A DNA stretch of 64,000 bases from Rhynchopus sp. YZ270_cl-10 (lineage: Eukaryota > Euglenozoa > Diplonemea > Diplonemida > Diplonemidae), in NCBI GenBank assembly GCA_964035575.1, contig OZ037845.1, positions 868,001 to 932,000 of the forward strand, given 5' to 3'. Shown here in pieces: positions 42,873-51,730 of the stretch (position 1 is the first letter of the stretch; each line of letters begins with the position of its first letter). The position numbers and the translations under genes are program-made. Below the pieces are notes generated by a model. That model searched no databases. It was not told where the DNA came from and saw only the letters and a list, made by a program, of their open reading frames with translations.

Positions 42873-43985
42873 TGTGTGTTCTTTTTTTCTTTTTCTGGAT
42901 TTTGGTTTTTGGTGTCAAAAGGTGAGGGTGGAGACACTGTTGGCCAGAAGGTGTTTAAGGCAGCGGGGGAGTGTCCCCTTTGCTGGTACGGAAGCTGTCA
43001 TATATCAAATGAGTGAATGCAAAATTGAGAGAAAAGTGCAAACTTCTGTGTGTAAGCGGAGATATCGGTTCTCCGTGGGTTGTCTTTTCTTCCAAAAAGA
43101 GGAATGTTGGCGGAAATGAATCTGAGCGTGTGTGAGTCACCTAAAAAGAAAAAAACGGTATAATCTTGGCTTTTTAAAGAATATAAAACCACATCCCCTC
43201 CACCACCCCCAACTGCTCCCTTGCAGCGTTCCCTTCACCCATCCCAACTAACGCTCCGGTTTTGACACTCAGGGTCCAGCGAAACCGATTATTTATAAAC
43301 TTTTAATTCGGCCCTAAAAAAAATGGGTTTGAAATCTACTCGGGGCGCAAAGTGGCATGAAAAATAAAATTATCAGGTTTTGCTGGTTTTTTTTCGACCT
43401 TGAGAGAGAAAAAACCGTTGGGAACGTAATAAATGGTATTGTTTAGCAGACACAACCTTTTTTGACTGGAATGTAAACTGTCTAATTAGAGAAATGGGCA
43501 CAGATGATCCTAAGCCTCTCATGCTTAGTCATCTATTCATAAAGAGGGAAAGGATGGGAGTTAAAAAAAAAACGAAATCTTTGACACACGAGAGGCCAGA
43601 GATTTCTTTGGAAAGACACACGAAAAATGAGATGTTCGGTCTTGTCCGTCAAGATCATCAGAGGATTGTCACACGGCTAGTATTTAAAATGCTGAACAAA
43701 AGTCCAATAAAAGAGCTGAACAGTGTCGTATATGCGCAGTGCACTGTGTTTTGTAGCAAACCCTTGAAGACTGAAGGCTCCAAAAAAAAAGGTGAATGAA
43801 AAGGCCGCATCATTTTTTAGAATCTTTTTCATACCTCCCCATTTCCCACAACCTCCTAACGTTTGGGTCCTTTTTAAACACTCACCCCCCATAAAACCCC
43901 AACAATTCCCCACCCCAATTCTCAAACGGAGTTCACTTCGGCAAGCTGTATTTTGGGATATTTTTTTTTCTCTTCCATACAAAAA
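42873..43985. other. Intergenic region with hairpin repeats
   Basis: It holds a family-3 hairpin (43031-43080), a GTCACCTAAAAAG word at about 43135-43148 that resembles the end of family 1, and a family-1 hairpin (43501-43535). No gene is supported, except possibly a last short exon of the dynein gene near 43920-43945. Confidence 0.5.
43501..43535. repeat. Hairpin repeat family 1, copy
   Basis: CAGATGATCCTAAGCCTCTC is followed by ATGCTTAGTCATC. The inner stem CTAAGC/GCTTAG is perfect, but the outer stem is weak. It lies about 450 nt past the dynein stop codon. Confidence 0.6.
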
Positions 43986-45812
43986 TCATACCTTTTGACC
44001 GAGAAGAGGCCAATCTGCTGCTTTTGGAGAGGACTCGGATCCGCTTACCTCCCAGAGGGTGACGTCACCTGCAGCGTCACCTGCGACGATGCTTCTCCCA
44101 TCGGCACTCCATGAGATGTGGCAGAGCGCCTTGCCTGCTGTTGCGGCTTCGACCGTTCCAATGGGGGTTTCCATGCTCTCCAGAAGGTTCCACACAGAGA
44201 GACATCCAGCACCGTCTGCAGAGGCAAATACTGCCGGGTGCACAGGACTCCACTTCACGTCGTACACGTAGTCTGTGTACTCATTGAATGAGAACAGCGG
44301 TTTGTTCGACTTCGTGGGGCGCCACAGCTTGCACGTCCAATCCATAGAGGATGTGAGAACCAGATCGCTGTAGTCATCGCCACCTCCAGGAAGCGAGGGG
44401 TGGCAGTCGAGGGATGTGATCGGAGAGGTGTGTGCTTGGAAGCCTTCTGGCGCTGCGGCGCCTGAGGAGCGTGCTGCGGAGAAGAGCCAGCCGTTTTCGG
44501 AGCCGAGGTAGAATTTGTTGGCCTCGTTGTCTCTGAAGGCAAGCGACGTCGCCTGGATCTCCTTCGACACACTGGCACCACCAACGTCGACGACCTGTTG
44601 AAGGGTGTGCGTTTCGACCGGCGCATTAAGCTTCTCCAGCTGCCATGCACAGACCCTTCCGTCAGACGACAGCGACACCAACGAATGAGAGTTCACACTC
44701 CCCACCACATCCAACCCAAACACAGGGTGGGTGTGTGCGTCCATCGTCAGCGGTGTTACCTGAACCGGAGCACTCCCTGCGCGAGGATCCCAGAGGCAGA
44801 TCTGTCCATTGTACAGCCCCCCCACGATCAGGTTGCTTTTGAACTTGCTGTAGCGTGCGCAGGAGACATCCGACGGCGCGGTGAAGGTCTGGAACGGACG
44901 CTGCGGGACGCGGACGGACCACATCAAGACCTGTCCCTCGACATCCGCGATGGTTGTCTGCCCCTCCTGCCTTTTGTAGTACGATGCAAGGAACATCTCA
45001 TGCTGCCCGCTTCCATGGCTGCAAAACTCCACAGAAGTAACAGGAAAGTTCTTCGTACACTTCTTCCCAAGCTGCGCATCGTTGAACAGCTGTGTCCGCA
45101 CCAAAGGCTCACCTTGACCACGCACCAACACTGCTTCATGCGCATCACCCACACCCGGTGGAAGCACGTCCGGCTCTGCCAGGGCACGCTCCATCAAGAA
45201 CGATGCAGGCATAAAGAAATCCTTGAACCCACCAGAGTGCACAACATCCTCCTGCTGTTCACGCGTAAGCGGCTCTACCTCTTCAATGACCTCCTTCTCC
45301 TCTTCCTTCTTCCCGCCTTTTGTGTTGTTGTTGAATGCCACACCTGGCGCAAGAATTGACTGCTGTCTGCTGCGCTGCACGGAAGGAGGCGAGCCTGGGG
45401 AGAATGCACTTGCATCTGAACCGATATCACCGGTGTGGGTGGTTTGGGTGTCTTTTGGGTATGAATCTGTTTTACCACTGGGGGGAATGTCTACGATGGC
45501 GGACTGCGGTTTCACCAGGGTGAGGGTGGGTTTGGCTGCAAACATGCGGTCAGCTTCTTTGGCGCTACTACCGCCAAGCTTTTGCAACACACTTGTACTG
45601 GCACGTGAAGTACTGCGTACAGGCGAGTCAGACTCACCGCGTGGCGGCAGATCCGGGCTCGCAGGGTTCGACGGCTGCGTCGTGGCGGTGCTCTGCTGCC
45701 TGCTCGGACTCATGCTGTTCTCACCCCCACGCATCTGGTTCACCCGTGCACGAATCTCCTGCAACCTCTTCCTCTTCTCAATCAACTCATCTCTCACATT
45801 TGAATCACTCAT
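43986..45812 (-). CDS. DYNC1I: Cytoplasmic dynein intermediate chain
   Basis: This encodes 608 residues from MSDSNVRDEL. That start is chosen over an ATG 66 nt upstream because the N-terminal helix ELIEKRKRLQEIRARVNQMR matches the coiled coil of intermediate chains that binds dynactin p150. A serine/proline-rich region (about 35-150) and an acidic EEEKEVIEEVE stretch follow. The C-terminal half is a WD40 propeller with GQVLMWSVR, YNGQICLWDPR, HPVFGLDVVGSVNSHSLVSLSSDGRVCAWQL, SSMDWTCKLWRP and EYTDYVYDVKWSPVHPAVFASADGAG, all typical of the family. The chain links dynein heavy chain to cargo and dynactin for minus-end transport. The stop lies in GTATGA, which could also be a 5' splice site leading to a short last exon near 43940. 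Confidence 0.93.
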   Translation of the reverse strand: MSDSNVRDELIEKRKRLQEIRARVNQMRGGENSMSPSRQQSTATTQPSNPASPDLPPRGESDSPVRSTSRASTSVLQKLGGSSAKEADRMFAAKPTLTLVKPQSAIVDIPPSGKTDSYPKDTQTTHTGDIGSDASAFSPGSPPSVQRSRQQSILAPGVAFNNNTKGGKKEEEKEVIEEVEPLTREQQEDVVHSGGFKDFFMPASFLMERALAEPDVLPPGVGDAHEAVLVRGQGEPLVRTQLFNDAQLGKKCTKNFPVTSVEFCSHGSGQHEMFLASYYKRQEGQTTIADVEGQVLMWSVRVPQRPFQTFTAPSDVSCARYSKFKSNLIVGGLYNGQICLWDPRAGSAPVQVTPLTMDAHTHPVFGLDVVGSVNSHSLVSLSSDGRVCAWQLEKLNAPVETHTLQQVVDVGGASVSKEIQATSLAFRDNEANKFYLGSENGWLFSAARSSGAAAPEGFQAHTSPITSLDCHPSLPGGGDDYSDLVLTSSMDWTCKLWRPTKSNKPLFSFNEYTDYVYDVKWSPVHPAVFASADGAGCLSVWNLLESMETPIGTVEAATAGKALCHISWSADGRSIVAGDAAGDVTLWEVSGSESSPKAADWPLLGQKV

Positions 45813-46111
45813 TTTTATTCTCCTTTTCTGGCTCTCCAAGCCTGTGTACTGAAAGGAATGATAAGGGGAGAATGGCATGGAAGAGAGACAAAAATAAATG
45901 CATCATTTTCGTTGTCTAAATTACTTTTTTTGGGGGGGGGAGAGAGAGAGAGGATTAACAAAAAAAACAGTGAAATCTATTTTGTACAATTGGATGGGAA
46001 AGGAGGTGAAAGAGTCTTCATCCCCTTTTTTTTCTACAAAAGCTTGCCTGAATTAGGTTCACCTTAAATACAAACAGTCGGTAAAAACAAAAAAAAAATC
46101 TCAAAAACAAA

Positions 46112-46690
46112 TCAGTAAAATTTCGAGCCAATGTGGTCGGAAAATTTGTGCGCGTCAGTTTGCCCTGGGAGGGTCGATCTGATATGCCCGCCCTGCGGTT
46201 TGTACGCGAAGTCCTCTCTCTTCTGCGGAGGGGGACGATGGTAGGCTGGGGTCGCTGGGCCGAAGATGTTGGAGTCGTTGTTGATTCTTGAGGGGCCTAC
46301 CGAGGACTTTGCGCTCGCTCCTCCGTGGAGCCTGCCTCTTGCACCCATTGGGTCCGAATCCTCATTGACACGCGACTTCTTGCTGACTCCAGGGGCATAT
46401 GTCTGGGATGGCGCATTCTGCAGGTGGTTCGTCCTCTTCGTGGCAACATGCTGCGGAACCCGCTCCTCTGCCTGCCGTGTCGCAACCTGACGACGTTGTG
46501 GCCTCGTCGGCGCCACAGATTGCGGGTGGTTGTCTACTGCGTAGGGACGCACCCGGTCTCCCTCACCCATCACCCGCTTTGCACGGGCCATATCCTTCTG
46601 TACAACACTATCAAGCAAATTCAAATTCCTCGACCCAGTATCATAAGAGAAGTTGGGCACTCTCGCTGGCGAAGCATGAGACATAGGCAT
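46112..46690 (-). CDS. Small basic protein of unknown function
   Basis: This encodes 192 residues from the chosen start MPMSHASPARVP; the upstream part of the frame is proline/serine-rich and looks like leader. The protein is basic, rich in R, P, S and N, with little predicted fold. Two related motifs, NEDSDPMGARGRLHGG and NNDSNIFGPATPAYHRP, recall the short repeats of Jupiter/HN1-type microtubule-associated proteins, but the match is too brief to assign. The opening SHASPARVPNFSYDTGSRNLNLLDSV and the ending KFSDHIGSKFY look conserved. It neighbours dynein intermediate chain, which may be chance. Confidence 0.6.
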   Translation of the reverse strand: MPMSHASPARVPNFSYDTGSRNLNLLDSVVQKDMARAKRVMGEGDRVRPYAVDNHPQSVAPTRPQRRQVATRQAEERVPQHVATKRTNHLQNAPSQTYAPGVSKKSRVNEDSDPMGARGRLHGGASAKSSVGPSRINNDSNIFGPATPAYHRPPPQKREDFAYKPQGGHIRSTLPGQTDAHKFSDHIGSKFY

Positions 46691-46866
46691 TTGAAGGAGT
46701 GTGTGTTTCTGGGTTGAAAAGGGTGAAAAGGGTGAAGAGGAGAGGAGAACAGATGGGAGTAAATGTTGGTAAGGTGGGGTAGGAAAAAGAGATGGATGGA
46801 GGGGGGGTGTGCTGTTTTTCAAAGAGGTACGTTGGAAAAGAGGGAACAAAAATAAAATAAAATTTT

Positions 46867-46906
46867 TGAAGATGAGCCTAAGCCTCTCTGTGCTTAGTCA
46901 CCTCAC
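46867..46906. repeat. Hairpin repeat family 1, copy
   Basis: GAAGATGAGCCTAAGCCTC is followed by TGTGCTTAGTCACCTC, with a good inner stem. It lies about 180 nt upstream of the small basic gene. Confidence 0.62.
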
Positions 46907-47326
46907 AAAAAGTAGACCTGGTGGTTAAAAAAAGGCACCAACCGGGACCAGGATCTCGGGATCGTCCCAAAAGGCCAAAACACGCAGCCACACTGCCTTG
47001 GCAGAGCTATAGAGAATGGGACTAATACCAAGTAAAAAAGAATAAAAAAAAAAAGAGAGAATTTGTTGAATGACCTTGACACAAAGCGTGTTTAAGTCAT
47101 CTTGAATAGAACTCGAGAGAGAAATAAAGAGAGGCAAAGAGGGAGGGAGTGAAGCAGGGAGAAGAACAACAGGAGATGGGGGGACATAAAGGTTGTGTGG
47201 AAGGCGCGCACAAAATATGAAGTCTTGGAGGTGAAGAAAAACGCTGAGCGTTAAACACCAACTCTTCAGTAGTTAAACGAAAACAAAACGTAGTTTATTG
47301 ATGTAAAACCCGATGCGACAGAAAAG

Positions 47327-47370
47327 TTTGTAAGATGATTCCAAGCCTCAAGTGCTAAGTCCTCTTACAA
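47327..47370. repeat. Hairpin repeat family 1, copy in GILT unit 1
   Basis: GTTTGTAAGATGATTCCAAG ends with TCCTCTTACAA. The outer stem TTGTAAG/CTTACAA is perfect; the inner stem is partly changed. Confidence 0.65.
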
Positions 47371-47782
47371 GCTAAAAAAAATGCAAGATAAGGAGCCTCA
47401 TCAAAGACAGGGCGAATGAAATGAACCACTCTCACCAAGGAAAGAGGCTTGAGTGGACACTACTTCGCTGATCGTCCAGATGCAAACAAAATACAAAAAT
47501 GAAAATGAAAATTAACGTTGTCCTGTTGTTCTCTGTTCTGCTTCTTCGTATTACTTTTCGCATAATTTGCACCAAATATTTTCTGGTGTTTCTGCGTTCT
47601 TGTCTAAGTATTTAAGATGAACATCCGAAACCAAAAATATCATAACTTTTACAACAAAGGTTTGGATGATTTTTTTACCACGCGAAGCGGTCAACAAAAA
47701 AGGGTTAAAAAATAAACAAAAAAATATTGAAGCAAAAATCGAAGGTTTTGTTTCACGACTGATGCCGTGCCTGAGAGAGATC

Positions 47783-48442
47783 TTAGGCAGAGCACGCAGC
47801 AGGCTTGTCGGTGCCGGTGTAGGCCTCGCAGATGGCCTTGATGAGGGCAGTGTGGTACTCTGTCTTGAAGGAGTCGCAGTCCCAGAACTTGCTGAAGAAC
47901 TTGCCGTTGACCTTGAGGACAGGGAGTCCCTTCATGCCGTAGTCCTCCTCCTCAGCCTTGTCGAACTTTGCGTCGTTGATGAGAAGCTGCTTACCAAGGT
48001 CACCCTCCCAGCATGCGTTGATCGCGTCCCAGCTCAGTCCCACCTGTGTTGCGCACTGCTGCTCACGCTCAAGCGACTTGCCCTCTGCAACACTGTACTG
48101 CTCAGGGCATCCCACGTCCTTGCACGGTCCGTTGATGCACACTGTGTAGTTCAGCCACTGCAGCGTGTTGTTTCCTGCAATGTGCTGTGCGCATGCCTGA
48201 AGTGTGTTTGCTTTGCACTCCCGCTCACCGTGGAAGCACGTTACCTTGTCCTTGGCGTCGTCCAGCAGCCACCCATCCCAGCTCCTGTTCAGGTTTGCAA
48301 TGGACCCAACCTGCGGCATGATGTTGTTGAGGTACTGCTCGTGGAAGGTTCCGGAGCAGGGGCAGTAGCTCTCAGTGAAGACCTGAACATCGACAAGTGG
48401 GGCAGCTGCGGCAACAGCCAGGGTCGCAACAATGGACATCAT
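47783..48442 (-). CDS. GILT-family thiol reductase, copy 1
   Basis: This encodes 219 residues. A short hydrophobic N-terminus (MMSIVATLAVAAAAP) acts as signal peptide, so the protein should enter the endomembrane system, where GILT enzymes reduce disulphides in lysosomes. The family signature C-x-H-G-x2-E-C-x2-N-x4-C is seen in CFHGERECKANTLQAC (69-84). The active site, CXXC in most GILTs, reads C27-P-C29-S30, so the second cysteine is serine with an extra cysteine one place earlier. At least nine more cysteines could form disulphides. Copy 1 differs from copies 2 and 3 in one short patch after the second Trp (WLLDDAKDKVT versus HYESSKDEVK). It is the last transcribed of three tandem copies. 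Confidence 0.9.
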   Translation of the reverse strand: MMSIVATLAVAAAAPLVDVQVFTESYCPCSGTFHEQYLNNIMPQVGSIANLNRSWDGWLLDDAKDKVTCFHGERECKANTLQACAQHIAGNNTLQWLNYTVCINGPCKDVGCPEQYSVAEGKSLEREQQCATQVGLSWDAINACWEGDLGKQLLINDAKFDKAEEEDYGMKGLPVLKVNGKFFSKFWDCDSFKTEYHTALIKAICEAYTGTDKPAACSA

Positions 48443-49283
48443 TGTGAAGGAAAAGAAGTAAGATAAGTTTGGTCTGAGTGTTGGATGAAGGGTGAAGAGC
48501 TACATATGAGCACTGGGTACCTATATTTGACGAAAGAGCTGTCGGTGTTCTCAGAAAAAAGGGGAGGAAAACATGAACTTTTTTCTGGGTTACTTGTACT
48601 GGGGGCACTTGTATCAACCCCCCAGTACGTTGAGTGGAAAACACAAACAAAAAGAGCAATTGTTGAATGACCTGACACAAAGAGCGTTGTGTGCTGCAGT
48701 CATCTAGCACTCGAGAGAGAAATAAAGAGAGGCAAAGAGGGAGGGAGTGAAGCAGGGAGAAGAACAACAGGAGATGGGGAGACATAAAGGTTGTGTGGAA
48801 GTTTGTAAGATGATTCAAAGCCTCAAGCGTGCTAAGTCCTCTTACTACAGGGCCACAAAATGGGGGACGTGGGAGGGGTCTAAAAATGCAAGATAAGAGC
48901 CTCATCAAAGACAGGGCGAATGAAATGAACCACTCTCACCAAGGAAAGAGGCTTGAGTGGACACCACTTCGCTGATCGTCCAGATGCAAACAAAATACAA
49001 AAATAAAAATGAAAATTAACGTTGTCCTGTTGTTCTCTGTTCTGCTTCTTCGTATTACTTTTCGCATAATTTGCACCAAATATTTTCTGGTGTTTCTGCG
49101 TTGTTGTCTAAGTATTTAAGATGAACATCCGAAACCAAAAATATCATAACTTTTACAACAAAGGTTTGGATGATTTTTTTACCACGCGAAGCGGTCAACA
49201 AAAAAGGGTTAAAAATAAGCAAAAATATTGAAGCAAAAATCGAAGATTATGTTTCACGACTGATGCAGTGCCTGAGAGAGATC
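48443..49283. other. Spacer between GILT copies 1 and 2
   Basis: It holds the promoter side of copy 1, a family-1 hairpin (48801-48845) and an AT-rich 3' region shared by all three units. No gene is supported. Confidence 0.6.
48801..48845. repeat. Hairpin repeat family 1, copy in GILT unit 2
   Basis: GTTTGTAAGATGATTCAAAG is followed by GCGTGCTAAGTCCTCTTAC, with the outer GTAAG/CTTAC stem kept. Confidence 0.65.
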
Positions 49284-49940
49284 TTAGGCAGAGCACGCAG
49301 CAGGCTTGTCGGTGCCGGTGTAGGCCTCGCAGATGGCCTTGATGAGGGCAGTGTGGTACTCTGTCTTGAAGGAGTCGCAGTCCCAGAACTTGCTGAAGAA
49401 CTTGCCGTTGACCTTGAGGACAGGGAGTCCCTTCATGCCGTAGTCCTCCTCCTCAGCCTTGTCGAACTTTGCGTCGTTGATGAGAAGCTGCTTACCAAGG
49501 TCACCCTCCCAGCATGCGTTGATCGCGTCCCAGCTCAGTCCCACCTGTGTTGCGCACTGCTGTTCACGCTCAAGCGACTTGCCCTCTGCAACACTGTACT
49601 GCTCAGGGCATCCCACGTCCTTGCACGGTCCGTTGATGCACACTGTGTAGTTCAGCCACTGCAGCGTGTTGTTTCCTGCAATGTGCTGTGCGCATGCCTG
49701 AAGTGTGTTTGCCTTGCACTCCCGCTCACCGTGGAAGCACTTCACTTCGTCCTTGGAGCTTTCATAATGCCCATCCCAGCTCCTGTTCAGGTTTGCAATG
49801 GACCCAACCTGCGGCATGATGTTGTTGAGGTACTGCTCGTGGAAGGTTCCGGAGCAGGGGCAGTAGCTCTCGGTGAAGACCTGAACATCGACAAGTGGGG
49901 CAGCTGCGGCAACAGCCAGGGTCGCAACAATGGACATCAT
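49284..49940 (-). CDS. GILT-family thiol reductase, copy 2
   Basis: This encodes 218 residues, identical to copy 1 outside the HYESSKDEVK patch, which is one codon shorter, and a few silent changes. Signal peptide, C27-P-C-S30 site and GILT signature are the same. The immediate upstream 30 nt are T/C-rich and shared by all copies; further upstream it differs from copies 1 and 3. Confidence 0.9.
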   Translation of the reverse strand: MMSIVATLAVAAAAPLVDVQVFTESYCPCSGTFHEQYLNNIMPQVGSIANLNRSWDGHYESSKDEVKCFHGERECKANTLQACAQHIAGNNTLQWLNYTVCINGPCKDVGCPEQYSVAEGKSLEREQQCATQVGLSWDAINACWEGDLGKQLLINDAKFDKAEEEDYGMKGLPVLKVNGKFFSKFWDCDSFKTEYHTALIKAICEAYTGTDKPAACSA

Positions 49941-50339
49941 TGTGAAGGAAAAGAAGAAAGATAAGTTTGGCCTGAGGGGTGCATAAAGGGTGCAGAGCTA
50001 CATACAAGCACCAGGTGCATACATTTGACGAAAGAGCTGTCAGTGTTCTCAGAACAAAGGGGAGGGATACATGAATTTTTTTCTGGGTTACTTGTATTGG
50101 GGGCACTTCTATCAACCCCCCAGTACGTTGAGTGGAAAACACAAACAAAAAGAGCAATTGTTGAATGACCTGACACAAAGAGCGTTGTGTGCTGCAGTCA
50201 TCTAGCACTCGAGAGAGAAATAAAGAGAGGCAAAGAGGGAGGGAGTGAAGCAGGGAGAAGAACAACAGGAGATGGGGGGACATAAGGGTTGTGTGGAAGG
50301 CGCACAGATATGAAGTTTTTGGTGCAAAAGATATTTCCC

Positions 50340-50374
50340 TTGAAATACAAAAGCCCTCTAGGGACAGTGTACCT
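50340..50374. repeat. Hairpin repeat family 2, copy
   Basis: TTGAAATACAAAAGCCCTCT is followed by GGGACAGTGTACCT. It is absent from the first two GILT spacers, so it was inserted here or lost there. Confidence 0.55.
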
Positions 50375-50470
50375 AAAGATATTTACTATGAGCGTGGACA
50401 CCAAATAGACAATAGGTTAAACAACAACAAAATGTAGCTTTTGAGCTGCTAAAACCTGTGCGACAGAAAA

Positions 50471-50516
50471 GTATGTAAGATGATTCAAAGCCTCAAGAGT
50501 GCTAAGTCCTCTTACA
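50471..50516. repeat. Hairpin repeat family 1, copy in GILT unit 3
   Basis: GTATGTAAGATGATTCAAAG is followed by GAGTGCTAAGTCCTCTTACA; the outer stem is intact. Confidence 0.65.
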
Positions 50517-50860
50517 ACAGAGCCACAAATGGGGGACGTGGGAGGGGTCTAAAAATGCAAGATAAGAGCCTCATCAAAGACAGGGCGAATGAAATGAACC
50601 ACTCTCACCAAGGAAAGAGGCTTGAGTGGACACTACTTCGCTGATCGTCCAGATGCAAACGAAATACAAAAATAAAAATGAAAATTAACGTTGTCCTGTT
50701 GTTCTCTGTTCTGCTTCTTCGTATTACTTTTCGCATAATTTGCACCAAATATTTTCTGGTGTTTCTGCGTTGTTGTCTAAGTATTTAAGATGAACATCCG
50801 AAACCAAAAATATCATAACTTTACAACAAAGGTTTGGATGATTTTTTTACCACGCGAAGC

Positions 50861-50976
50861 TGGGTGATCTATGATCGTCTCCGTGAGACACGTAACAGGC
50901 TGTGAGAGCTTGTGAGAGTCTGTAAGAGCTGACTGAGAGCTAGTGAAAAAATGTCTCCCCGTTCATAGATCACCCA
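50861..50976. mobile_element. 116-bp MITE with perfect terminal inverted repeats
   Basis: It begins TGGGTGATCTATGA and ends with the exact complement, TCATAGATCACCCA, 14 bp each. It is flanked by a direct GAAGC (50856-50860 and 50977-50981), a 5-bp target-site duplication. The matching places in the two other GILT units (about 47685-47694 and 49187-49196) have a single GAAGC and no insert, so they are empty sites. The interior has GTGAGAGCTTGTGAGAG-like repeats and no coding capacity. It is a non-autonomous DNA transposon whose family I cannot name. Confidence 0.93.
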
Positions 50977-51073
50977 GAAGCGGTCAACAAAAAAGGGTTA
51001 AAAAATAAACAAAAATATTGAAGCAAAAATCGAAGGTTTTGTTTCACGACTGATGCCGTGCCTGAGAGAGATC

Positions 51074-51730
51074 TTAGGCAGAGCACGCAGCAGGCTTGTC
51101 GGTGCCGGTGTAGGCCTCGCAGATGGCCTTGATGAGGGCAGTGTGGTACTCTGTCTTGAAGGAGTCGCAGTCCCAGAACTTGCTGAAGAATTTGCCGTTG
51201 ACCTTGAGGACAGGGAGTCCCTTCATGCCGTAGTCCTCCTCCTCAGCCTTGTCGAACTTTGCGTCGTTGATGAGGAGCTGCTTACCAAGGTCACCCTCCC
51301 AGCATGCGTTGATCGCGTCCCAGCTCAGTCCCACCTGTGTTGCGCACTGCTGTTCACGCTCAAGCGACTTGCCCTCTGCAACACTGTACTGCTCAGGGCA
51401 TCCCACGTCCTTGCACGGTCCGTTGATGCACACTGTGTAGTTCAGCCACTGCAGCGTGTTGTTTCCTGCAATGTGCTGTGCGCATGCCTGAAGTGTGTTT
51501 GCCTTGCACTCCCGCTCACCGTGGAAGCACTTCACTTCGTCCTTGGAGCTTTCATAATGCCCATCCCAGCTCCTGTTCAGGTTTGCAATGGACCCAACCT
51601 GCGGCATGATGTTGTTGAGGTACTGCTCGTGGAAGGTTCCGGAGCAGGGGCAGTAGCTCTCGGTGAAGACCTGAACATCGACAAGTGGGGCAGCTGCGGC
51701 AACAGCCAGGGTCGCAACAATGGACATCAT
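51074..51730 (-). CDS. GILT-family thiol reductase, copy 3
   Basis: This encodes 218 residues with the same protein as copy 2. The frame is open upstream to an ATG at 51835, but MMSIVATLAV is chosen because it begins the signal peptide and aligns with copies 1 and 2. It is the first transcribed of the three copies. The 30 nt before the start resemble copy 1 more than copy 2, a hint of conversion between units. Confidence 0.9.
   Translation of the reverse strand: MMSIVATLAVAAAAPLVDVQVFTESYCPCSGTFHEQYLNNIMPQVGSIANLNRSWDGHYESSKDEVKCFHGERECKANTLQACAQHIAGNNTLQWLNYTVCINGPCKDVGCPEQYSVAEGKSLEREQQCATQVGLSWDAINACWEGDLGKQLLINDAKFDKAEEEDYGMKGLPVLKVNGKFFSKFWDCDSFKTEYHTALIKAICEAYTGTDKPAACSA

Larger units (their letters stand above)
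46691..47782. other. Intergenic region with hairpin repeats
   Basis: It holds family-1 hairpins at 46867-46906 and 47327-47370 and, from about 47086, the spacer that is repeated with each GILT gene. No gene is supported. Confidence 0.55.
49941..51073. other. Spacer between GILT copies 2 and 3
   Basis: It contains a family-2 hairpin (50340-50374), a family-1 hairpin (50471-50516), the shared AT-rich 3' region and a MITE (50861-50976). No gene is supported. Confidence 0.6.

Noticed and set aside
45813-45878. An upstream ATG for dynein intermediate chain (45878)
   Set aside because: The family's conserved N-terminal helix starts right after the ATG at 45812, and the extra 22 residues follow a possible 5'UTR splice acceptor.
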